In this document: positions 1-5,523 of the stretch, in pieces
How the letters are laid out: every line of letters begins with the position of its first letter
How positions within the stretch are numbered: the first letter of the stretch is position 1
Source: CAYVLI01 sp964452105 [NCBI: uncultured Nitrospinota bacterium]
Lineage (GTDB): Bacteria > JAUXIQ01
Reading direction: 5' to 3'
Assembly (NCBI GenBank): GCA_964452105.1
Contig: CAYVLI010000066.1
Span: forward strand, 1-6,707
DNA length: 6,707 nucleotides
Notes under the pieces: model-generated
Seen by the model: the letters and a program-made list of their open reading frames with translations, nothing else
Database searches by the model: none
Told to the model about the DNA's origin: nothing
Program-made: the position numbers and the translations under genes

Positions 1-73
1 GAAGCGAAGCATCTCGTAAAAGATAAAGATAACAGTATGATAAGAGAGATTCTTCACTGCGCTCAGAATGACG
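1..73. repeat. Pair of inverted short dispersed-type repeats, left copy cut by window edge
   Basis: Positions 1-16 (GAAGCGAAGCATCTCG) read on the minus strand as CGAGATGCTTCGCTTC, which matches the start of the element at 46-73 on the plus strand (GAGATTCTTCACTGCGCTCA, then GAATGACGG). The two are thus inverted copies of one unit, separated by about 29 AT-rich bases. The right copy has its own dyad, ATTCT (49-53) with AGAAT (65-69). From memory, units of the type GATTCTTCGCTTCGCTCAGAATGA occur in many copies between genes in Chloroflexota and some Desulfobacterota genomes. Copy number in this genome cannot be seen here. No coding potential is apparent. Confidence 0.5.
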
Positions 74-85
74 GCAACTAAGTTC

Positions 86-141
86 ATAGGGGCGGCATCC
101 TACCGCCCAGTTTCCAATGCTGGGCTGAAAGCCCCGCCTAT
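86..141. repeat. Imperfect palindromic (REP-like) intergenic element
   Basis: The element is bounded by ATAGG (86-90) and CCTAT (137-141). Inside are three overlapping hairpins: GGGCGG (90-95) with CCGCCC (103-108); CCCAG (106-110) with CTGGG (120-124); and GGGCT (122-126) with AGCCC (130-134). They share bases, so they would compete. The layout resembles GC-rich intergenic palindromes found in multiple copies in environmental bacterial genomes. It lies about 30 bp past the rfbD stop codon on the minus strand, so it could also stabilise the transcript end or slow transcription there. No T-tract follows a stem, so it is not a classic intrinsic terminator. Confidence 0.45.
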
Positions 142-160
142 TAAAAGATGGGCATGAAAC

Positions 161-177
161 AGCGCTTTTTCAGCGCT
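161..177 (-). terminator. Small hairpin overlapping the rfbD stop codon, weak terminator candidate
   Basis: AGCGCT (161-166) and AGCGCT (172-177) are each self-complementary and form a 6-bp stem with a 5-base loop. On the minus strand the stop codon TGA falls at the start of the loop. Only a short GTTTC follows the stem, so the U-tract needed for an intrinsic terminator is poor. It may be incidental or may act together with the larger palindrome further downstream. Confidence 0.25.
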
Positions 178-1012
178 CCTTTTTCATGAATTCTCTCAGT
201 GATTCCTTCCAGGAAGGCATGATGTCCAGCCCCTGTAGTTTAAGCATGTAGTTTTCCAGAACGGAATTGCGGGGTCGTCTGGCAGGCAGGGGGAATTTTT
301 CGCTGGTGGTGCGTTCCACCTTCATCTTCAGTCCGGCCAGTCCGACTATTTCCGAGGCGAAATCGTACCAGGTGCATTCTCCCTGCGAAGTGCAATGGTA
401 GATTCCGTAAAGGTCGGTGGGCAATAACCGCTCTATCTGTCTGGCCACATCAAGGGTGAAGGTGGGGCTGCCCCGCTGATCGTCCACCACCTGCAGCGCC
501 TCCTTTTCCTTAGCCAGCCTCAGCACGGTTTTAATGAAGTTCTTGCCCTCGTGTCCATAGAGCCAGGCTATCCTGATGATGAAAAAGCGGTGCATCTGCT
601 CGGTGATGAATTTTTCTCCCAGCAGTTTGGAAGCGCCGTAAACGTTGATGGGATTGGTATTATCGTATTCCCTATAAGGCGTTTCCTTCTTTCCGTCGAA
701 AACGTAGTCGGTGCTGATGTAGAACAGCTTTGCCTCGACTTCCCTGGCCGCGATGGCTACGTTTCTGGTCCCCAGAGCATTGACGCGGAAGGCTTCCTCC
801 TGCATGCTCTCGCAGTCGTCCACGTTTGTGAACGCCGCAGCATGTATCACGCAGCCTGGTTCATGCCTTTTGATGAATCGTCTGGTGGACTCCAGCTCCG
901 TTATGTCCGCTTCGCCTCGACCCATGGGAACCACGCGACGGCTCTGCGAGAGCAGCCGAACCAGCTCCGAACCCAACTGTCCTTTGCTTCCGGTTATAAG
1001 AACGGTTTCCAT
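170..1012 (-). CDS. rfbD: dTDP-4-dehydrorhamnose reductase (RmlD/RfbD)
   Basis: This is the last enzyme of dTDP-L-rhamnose synthesis. It reduces dTDP-4-dehydro-L-rhamnose with NAD(P)H in the cytoplasm, supplying rhamnose for surface polysaccharides. The 280-residue length is normal for the family. Visible motifs: the N-terminal nucleotide-binding TGSKGQLG (7-14, GxxGxxG); HAAAFTNVDDCE (58-68) followed by AFRVNALGTRN; STDYVFDG (100-107) with the catalytic Thr; the YGASK pair (Tyr125, Lys129); RIAWLYG (147-153); DDQRGSPT (177-184); and the C-terminal ARRPRNSVL. The ATG at 1012 puts the Rossmann motif at the expected place, although no good Shine-Dalgarno precedes it (TATCTCCCAATC). rfbA, rfbB and rfbC are not in the window; they may lie beyond position 1, or the gene may be isolated. 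The channel gene lies upstream on the same strand, 158 bp away. Family assignment is secure. Confidence 0.95.
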   Translation of the reverse strand: METVLITGSKGQLGSELVRLLSQSRRVVPMGRGEADITELESTRRFIKRHEPGCVIHAAAFTNVDDCESMQEEAFRVNALGTRNVAIAAREVEAKLFYISTDYVFDGKKETPYREYDNTNPINVYGASKLLGEKFITEQMHRFFIIRIAWLYGHEGKNFIKTVLRLAKEKEALQVVDDQRGSPTFTLDVARQIERLLPTDLYGIYHCTSQGECTWYDFASEIVGLAGLKMKVERTTSEKFPLPARRPRNSVLENYMLKLQGLDIMPSWKESLREFMKKER

Positions 1013-1170
1013 GATTGGGAGATAAAACCTGTCTGTAATTGTATTTGTAACCTTGACTGTCGATTATTTGAGGCCCATGCGGGCTTCGCATGAATCCCCC
1101 CTCAGAGGTCTCAAAGCCGACTTTATCACAGAGCTGCCACGTTGAACAATTTTATCGAAGGCGACGGAGC
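1013..1170 (-). other. Spacer between channel gene and rfbD: possible rfbD leader
   Basis: These 158 bp hold no convincing gene. A perfect 6-bp hairpin, CATGCG (1076-1081) with CGCATG (1087-1092), has a 5-base loop but no T-run on either side. Reading leftward, TACAAT (plus-strand 1038-1043) is a good -10-like hexamer. Its best -35-like partner, TCGACA (1059-1064), is only 14 bases away, which is too close for a normal sigma-70 promoter. Another weak pair, TTGTTC then GATAAA with 16 bases between, lies nearer the channel stop codon. Separate transcription of rfbD is plausible but not shown. Confidence 0.25.
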
Positions 1171-3435
1171 TTAATTCATGATGGTATCCCTGCTCAGCTT
1201 AACATGGAGTGGCTGTGGCTTTTCATGTTTAGGATCGCCCAAATAAATGGTCCTGTGCGGGAACGGTATCTCGATGTTCTTCTCGTCAAACCGCTTCTTG
1301 ATCCTCCTCTTGAGCTCGCGCCCGACGAACCACTGTCTTATGCGCTTCGTGGTAATGCGAATTTTGATTATGACCGCCGAGTCCGCGAAGTCGTCCACCC
1401 CCAGTATCTCCAGAGGCTCCAGTATCTCCGGTCCGTATTCGGGGTCCTGCATCAACTCGTCGCCGATGTTACGAAGTATCTGCATAACCTCATCGGGGTC
1501 CTCGCGGTATCCAACACCAACGTCGATGACGTATCGTGAGTACTCCTTGGTCATGTTGGTTAACATTCCTATAGAGCTGTTGGGGATGACGTGAACGTTC
1601 CCCGCCAGATCCCTGAGCTTCATGGTCCTCAGGTTTACGGCCTCCACCAGCCCCCCGGTACCGTTGATTATGGCCACGTCACCCACGGATACTATGTCTT
1701 CGAACAGGATAAAGAAGCCGTTAATAACGTCCTTCACCAGCGTCTGGGCGCCGAAGCCCACTGCCAGACCTACAATGCCTGCGCCAGCCAGTACGGGCAT
1801 TATGTTAAGCCCCATATATTGAGCCACGATAAGTGCGGCCACGAAGCTGGTCACGTATTTGACGCTGTTGTGAACAAGAGGGAAGAATGTCCTGGCCTTC
1901 TGGCTCATCTCTATGACGTTCCCGTTCTCATCCATCTTTGATTCCAGAACACGATGAATGAAAAATTTGCTCAGGTTGATAATCAGCCAGGCGATCAATA
2001 TGGTGGCGGCGATGGCCAGGATGCGCGAGAAAATAATCGAACCCGCTCTGGAAGTGACATATTCGAAGGAATGTACGCCCCACATCTCCAGTATTATGAG
2101 AAAGGCCATGATAAAAATGAAAGCATTGATAAGCGTCCTCGTGGTGGCGAGGTACCTGTTGGCCTGTTTTTCGAGGCCGGGGTAGCGCTCCTTGAGCCGC
2201 TCACTAATGGAGAAGATTTTGTTGAATATGAAGTTGACCAGCAGCCTCAGACCACTCCCCACCGCCATCATCAGGACACTGCCTATGGTCGCTATAAGCA
2301 TGTGGCGTGCGACGCCCTCCGCGCCGAACATCGAGACCAGGTAGATGGCTACTATGTAGAAAGGGACTGCGATCAGCGCCTTGCCCATTATGAAATTGTA
2401 AGTCCTCCCGAAACGCTGCCGGTAGTCGTCGCCCCCCTCCACCCTGAAGGACAGCTTTTCCCTTATGGTATCCCTCCACTGCGCCAGCACTACGGCCACG
2501 AAGATGACCAGTACCAGTTTGTATATATCCTCCAGGAAGTTGACGGCTCCTGAGGGCAATCCGGCAGAGGCGAGCAGGTTTATTACAAGGTAAAAGTATA
2601 CCGAGAGAAAGATGAAGCGGCGAGCCCATATATAAGCATAGACGGCTATCTCATCCCCGTGCGGTATGAGACGCCTTTGAGAATCTTCTGGACTGAGTAT
2701 CCTTACCGTTATAGATTTGAACGCAGAGTAAAGAAAATTGGCCCAGAATATGGTCAAGACGCTGTGTCGCAGGACTTCTCTCACCACGAATAATTCCACA
2801 AAGATATAACTGAAAATCAGCAGCGCAAGCGCCGATGATGCATCCATTCCTGCGTTATACGCCACCCCCCTGAGCCTCTCCAGAAACGATTCACCGGCTT
2901 TTTCACCGGCAGCAGGAAGCCTGTATCTCCTCAGAGTCCTCCTCATTATCAGGTGTATCACTATGCCCAGGATCAGGGCCAGGGCTAATTTTATCAAGAT
3001 GTTAGTTACGGTCCGGAGGTTTCCAGGTGTTGAAAGATAGGTTTTTACGGATTTGATGTGGCCGGGAAAGTTCTTGAAGCCAGAAAAGATTTTGCCCGGA
3101 ATGAGCTTCACCGTGTCGGCCCATTTCCCCAAACCCCTCGTAGGGAGCGTTTCTGGCGCACCTTTTTTTTCTACTTCCGCGGCAGTGGCAGCTTCTTGTG
3201 CCGCCATAAGCGCTTTGAGCCGGGAAAGGAACTTATCCCGTTCCACGGGGTTTTCCATCATCGAGACCAATTCTTCCAGCCCTGAAGGAAGGGCGCCTTT
3301 CCCTTGCAGCGATGCTATCAAGCCAGGCGTGTCATCCTTTGCCAGGGCTTTCCCGGGAATCCAGCAGGAGAGGGCAACTCCCATCAAGATAATCAGAGAA
3401 ATAAAGAATGCCCTGTTGCATAGAGTAGACTTCAT
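1171..3435 (-). CDS. MscS-family mechanosensitive ion channel, large multi-helix (YbiO-like) type
   Basis: This is a membrane channel that opens under membrane tension to release solutes during osmotic downshock. At 754 residues it is far longer than E. coli MscS (286) and near the YbiO size class. An apparent signal peptide (hydrophobic 10-26, ALA then KDD, cleavage near 32) precedes a soluble Ala/Glu-rich stretch to about 140. Hydrophobic helices then fall near 145-164, 199-219, 224-246, 268-290, 303-320, 350-370, 378-400, 433-452, 467-487 and 523-540. The pore helix follows (LAGAGIVGLAVGFGAQTLVK, 549-568; Leu557 and Phe561 fit the MscS Leu105/Leu109 seal). Next come FEDIVSVGD (578-586), the beta domain with HVIPNSSI (615-622), and an alpha/beta tail ending in IPFPHRTIYL. 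AGGAGG six bases before the ATG fixes the start. Residues past about 735 are a short charged tail. The family is certain; the subtype is inferred from length and motifs. Confidence 0.93.
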   Translation of the reverse strand: MKSTLCNRAFFISLIILMGVALSCWIPGKALAKDDTPGLIASLQGKGALPSGLEELVSMMENPVERDKFLSRLKALMAAQEAATAAEVEKKGAPETLPTRGLGKWADTVKLIPGKIFSGFKNFPGHIKSVKTYLSTPGNLRTVTNILIKLALALILGIVIHLIMRRTLRRYRLPAAGEKAGESFLERLRGVAYNAGMDASSALALLIFSYIFVELFVVREVLRHSVLTIFWANFLYSAFKSITVRILSPEDSQRRLIPHGDEIAVYAYIWARRFIFLSVYFYLVINLLASAGLPSGAVNFLEDIYKLVLVIFVAVVLAQWRDTIREKLSFRVEGGDDYRQRFGRTYNFIMGKALIAVPFYIVAIYLVSMFGAEGVARHMLIATIGSVLMMAVGSGLRLLVNFIFNKIFSISERLKERYPGLEKQANRYLATTRTLINAFIFIMAFLIILEMWGVHSFEYVTSRAGSIIFSRILAIAATILIAWLIINLSKFFIHRVLESKMDENGNVIEMSQKARTFFPLVHNSVKYVTSFVAALIVAQYMGLNIMPVLAGAGIVGLAVGFGAQTLVKDVINGFFILFEDIVSVGDVAIINGTGGLVEAVNLRTMKLRDLAGNVHVIPNSSIGMLTNMTKEYSRYVIDVGVGYREDPDEVMQILRNIGDELMQDPEYGPEILEPLEILGVDDFADSAVIIKIRITTKRIRQWFVGRELKRRIKKRFDEKNIEIPFPHRTIYLGDPKHEKPQPLHVKLSRDTIMN

Positions 3436-3441
3436 ACTCTA

Positions 3442-3447
3442 CCTCCT
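3442..3447 (-). promoter_or_regulatory. Ribosome binding site of the channel gene
   Basis: On the minus strand AGGAGG stands six bases before the ATG at 3435. It is a near-perfect Shine-Dalgarno sequence and supports that start, which is also where the signal peptide begins. Confidence 0.8.
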
Positions 3448-3480
3448 CTATCTTGAGAAATTACTTAAACTTGCACATGT

Positions 3481-3509
3481 TATGTAGGCATTGAGCCGTC
3501 GGGTGTAAA
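3481..3509 (-). promoter_or_regulatory. Possible leftward promoter of the channel gene
   Basis: On the minus strand TTTACA (plus-strand 3504-3509) resembles a -35 box. It is followed after exactly 17 bases by TACATA (3481-3486), a weak -10 box matching TATAAT at three positions; an overlapping TAACAT matches at four but at 20-base spacing. It would give a leader of roughly 40 bases. In AT-rich DNA such matches arise easily, so this is only a candidate. Confidence 0.22.
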
Positions 3510-3532
3510 GTTACAGTCCCTCCAGCGCCTAC
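3484..3532. repeat. Nested inverted repeat upstream of the channel gene
   Basis: GTAGGC (3484-3489) and GCCTAC (3527-3532) are perfect 6-bp inverted arms. Between them GGG-TGTA (3501-3507) and TACA-GT-CCC (3512-3520) can form an inner hairpin. The element starts 49 bp upstream of the channel start codon and overlaps the candidate leftward promoter, so it could be an operator or a structured leader. The function is unknown. Confidence 0.35.
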
Positions 3533-3600
3533 TTTCAAAAATTCGTTTATTCGGAACTAAGTTACCATAAACCCCTTTCAATGCAATGGCATAGTGAAAA

Positions 3601-3624
3601 GTACAAACATTAGCTATGATGTAC
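3601..3624. promoter_or_regulatory. 24-bp dyad in the divergent region, possible operator
   Basis: GTACA (3601-3605) and TGTAC (3620-3624) are perfect arms, with an inner CAT/ATG pair (3608-3610 with 3616-3618) around TAGCT. The size and symmetry fit a dimeric regulator site. No regulator gene lies in the window, and a chance dyad cannot be excluded. Confidence 0.3.
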
Positions 3625-3792
3625 ACCATAAAAGCATTCTCACTTTCAGTCGCAAAGCGCTCTATATTACTGTGTCCATTTGTGGTTACCATTTTAAGGG
3701 ATAGATTATCGTTGATAAAGGCCGTGAAATATGAGAGAAATACTCTGTTATTGAAAGAGGTTTAAGTTTCGCAGATTAGGCGAGAATCCCTT

Positions 3793-3797
3793 GAGGA
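3793..3797 (+). promoter_or_regulatory. Ribosome binding site favouring the ATG at 3806
   Basis: GAGGA stands eight bases before the ATG at 3806. A TTG at 3791 would extend the protein by five residues, but it is preceded only by AGG at ten bases. The ATG is therefore the preferred start. Confidence 0.55.
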
Positions 3798-3805
3798 CGG
3801 ACGCG

Positions 3806-5428
3806 ATGGGCGATTCAGCTAAAAAAGGAATGGTCGTAGCCCCGCAGCCAGACGCCGTTGAAGAAGGCGTCCGCGTGCTGAAGGGCGGCGGCAACGCCGT
3901 GGACGCAGCTCTGGCCGCGGCGCTGGTTCAGGGAGTGGTGGACCCGCAGATGTGCGGCGTTGGCGGATTCGGAAGCCTCCTCCATTATGACAGAGCATCA
4001 GGGCAGTTCCACCAGATAGATTTTCACGGCAAGGCTCCATATCTGGCGGAGCCCGATATGTGGGAAAAACTGTTTCTGGGAGAGTGCCCCGACGGTTTCG
4101 GCTACATCCTCCAGGGCAGGGTCAACGACCTGGGCTGCCAGTCCATCACCACGCCCGGCGTGGTGGCGGGATTCTACGATGCCCTGGATCGTTTCGGCAC
4201 CCTGAGCTGGGAATCGCTCTTCGAGACGGCAATCGGTTGCGCTGCAAACGGATTCATAGTGAGGCCCAGACTGAGGCGCTGGTGGGAGTACAAGCCATTG
4301 TTCGGGAGGGTTTCTACTCTCGACCGGCTCAATTGCACCCCCGAGGCTAAGAGAATCTATTTTAAAAATGGCGCTTTCTTCGAGGAAGGGGATATCCTCA
4401 TCAACGAAGACATGGCGAAATCCCTTTCCCTCATAGCGAAGGAGGGCCCGGATTACTTCTATTCAGGCCCCATGGCCGATGCCATGTTAAAGGATCTGGA
4501 GGCTGGCGGAGGCCTGCTCCGCCACGACGATCTCGAAGATTATCTGCCCACTCACACCCGGCCGCTGAAAAGTGAGTATCGAGGTCACACCGTATATGCC
4601 AGCCCTCCGCCCGGGGGAGGAATAACCCTGCTCGAGATATTGAATATCCTCGAAGGATACGATTTGGGCGGGATGGAGCACAACGGCCCGGAGTACGTGA
4701 GGCTGGTCTCGAGAGCCATGCGGGCCGCCTTCGCGGACAGGGCGCGGCTCGTGGGAGACCCGGCTTTCGTGGACGTGCCCGTGGACAGACTCATCTCCGG
4801 GGAGCATGCAGCGGGAATAAGAGAAGAGCTGGATGCAGGGCGGGATTTCGACGTCCCGGTAAGCAGAGTATATGAACCACCGGACACGACTCACATATCC
4901 GTGCTTGATAAACAGGGAAACGCCGTGGCCATGACCCACAGCCTGGGTGTATCCGCCGGAGTCATCACCCCCGGCCTGGGGTTCATGTACAATAACTGCA
5001 TGAACGCCTTCGACCCCGTACCTGGAGGCGTGAACTCCATACAGCCCGGGAAAAGCAGGGTGACGGGCATGGCCCCCACCATAGTATGCAAGAACGGGAG
5101 GCCCTATTTCATATTGGGCGCCCCGGGCGGAACGCGCATCATTACCTCTGTGCTTCAGGCCATACTGAACGTGATAGATTTCGGCATGAGCGCGCAGGAG
5201 TCAGTGAGCGCACCCCGCTTCGATTGCCAGCGGGATATCATCTACCTCCAGGCGCGCATACCCTCCTCCACCTGCCAGGCCCTTGAAGGGATGGGCTGTA
5301 AGACCGGACGCAGCTTCTTGAGCTACGGAGGTTTCGGCCTCGTCCACGGCATCCTGGTGGATGAAGAGCGGGGCGTCCTGCAAGGGGGCTCAGACCCCGC
5401 CGGCGACGGCATGCCGCTGACCGTTTAG
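3806..5428 (+). CDS. Gamma-glutamyltransferase-family Ntn-hydrolase with divergent substrate site
   Basis: The family cleaves gamma-glutamyl or related amide bonds after self-cleavage that exposes an N-terminal Thr. From the ATG the protein has 540 residues. Visible: GGGNAVDAALAAAL (27-40), GVGGFGS (51-57), SPPPGGG (266-272), then DTTHISVLDKQGNAVA with nucleophile Thr361, and APGGTRI (439-445) with oxyanion glycines 441-442. Self-cleavage would yield parts of about 360 and 180 residues. By hand alignment to E. coli Ggt, Arg114 becomes His74, Asn411 Gly381, Gln430 Cys398, Asp433 Ala401, Ser462 Thr420 and Ser463 Gly421, and the lid loop is about ten residues shorter. No signal peptide is seen, unlike E. 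coli Ggt, so it is probably cytoplasmic. An acyl-CoA dehydrogenase follows after 95 bp. The fold and nucleophile are clear, but glutathione or gamma-glutamyl activity is doubtful; a YwrD-like or amidohydrolase role (as in HpxW) is possible. Confidence 0.9.
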   Translation: MGDSAKKGMVVAPQPDAVEEGVRVLKGGGNAVDAALAAALVQGVVDPQMCGVGGFGSLLHYDRASGQFHQIDFHGKAPYLAEPDMWEKLFLGECPDGFGYILQGRVNDLGCQSITTPGVVAGFYDALDRFGTLSWESLFETAIGCAANGFIVRPRLRRWWEYKPLFGRVSTLDRLNCTPEAKRIYFKNGAFFEEGDILINEDMAKSLSLIAKEGPDYFYSGPMADAMLKDLEAGGGLLRHDDLEDYLPTHTRPLKSEYRGHTVYASPPPGGGITLLEILNILEGYDLGGMEHNGPEYVRLVSRAMRAAFADRARLVGDPAFVDVPVDRLISGEHAAGIREELDAGRDFDVPVSRVYEPPDTTHISVLDKQGNAVAMTHSLGVSAGVITPGLGFMYNNCMNAFDPVPGGVNSIQPGKSRVTGMAPTIVCKNGRPYFILGAPGGTRIITSVLQAILNVIDFGMSAQESVSAPRFDCQRDIIYLQARIPSSTCQALEGMGCKTGRSFLSYGGFGLVHGILVDEERGVLQGGSDPAGDGMPLTV

Positions 5429-5507
5429 CGTTGATTGCGGATAGGTTCGTGGAAGCGATGTTTTATGCGAAATACTTCGTTCAGGGATAACTGAAGCATC
5501 AAGATAA

Positions 5508-5513
5508 AGGAGG
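5508..5513 (+). promoter_or_regulatory. Ribosome binding site of the acyl-CoA dehydrogenase gene
   Basis: AGGAGG, preceded by further A residues, lies ten bases before the ATG at 5524. It is a strong site at slightly long spacing and fixes the start. The 95-bp spacer from the previous stop codon shows no terminator-like hairpin with a T-run, which is compatible with read-through from the upstream gene. Confidence 0.7.
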
Positions 5514-5523
5514 CCGAATAAGC

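Larger units (their letters stand above)
3448..3792. other. AT-rich divergent intergenic region
   Basis: This stretch between the divergent channel and Ggt-family genes must hold the promoters of both. By hand count, 3541-3660 is about 38% GC, against about 70% in a sample of the neighbouring gene (4681-4740). It contains a nested inverted repeat (3484-3532), a 24-bp dyad (3601-3624), a loose hairpin TTTCA-TGC/GCA-TGAAA (3576-3599) and a leftward promoter candidate. Rightward, TTGATA at 3712-3717 resembles a -35 box, but no good -10 lies at proper spacing. A 70-codon leftward open frame (3480-3692) has no ribosome binding site and no recognisable family, so it is not called as a gene. Confidence 0.6.

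Noticed and set aside
1076-1092. CATGCG/CGCATG hairpin as a terminator of the channel gene
   Set aside because: No T-run follows on the minus strand, and it lies about 80 bp past the stop codon, so terminator function is not supported.
551-1093. Long plus-strand frame of 180 codons opposite rfbD
   Set aside because: The opposite strand encodes a complete RmlD with all family motifs; the plus-strand translation shows no family features and is a shadow.
1954-2553. 199-codon plus-strand frame opposite the channel gene
   Set aside because: It is rich in His, Gln and Tyr, as antisense reads of membrane-protein codons tend to be; it has no recognisable domain and is fully inside the real gene.
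3484-3532. Possible degenerate tRNA 3' half (the antisense frame reads WRDCNFTPDGS, like frames that cross tRNA T-arms)
   Set aside because: No TTCGA-type T-loop, no matching T-stem, no CCA and no anticodon arm upstream could be assembled.
3480-3692. 70-codon leftward open frame between the divergent genes
   Set aside because: It has no ribosome binding site before its ATG, matches no family I recognise, lies in AT-rich DNA, and overlaps two dyads and the likely channel promoter.
3791-3805. TTG start giving five extra residues to the Ggt-family protein
   Set aside because: The ATG at 3806 has the better-placed GAGGA ribosome site, and the extra residues precede any conserved part; the TTG remains a minor alternative.
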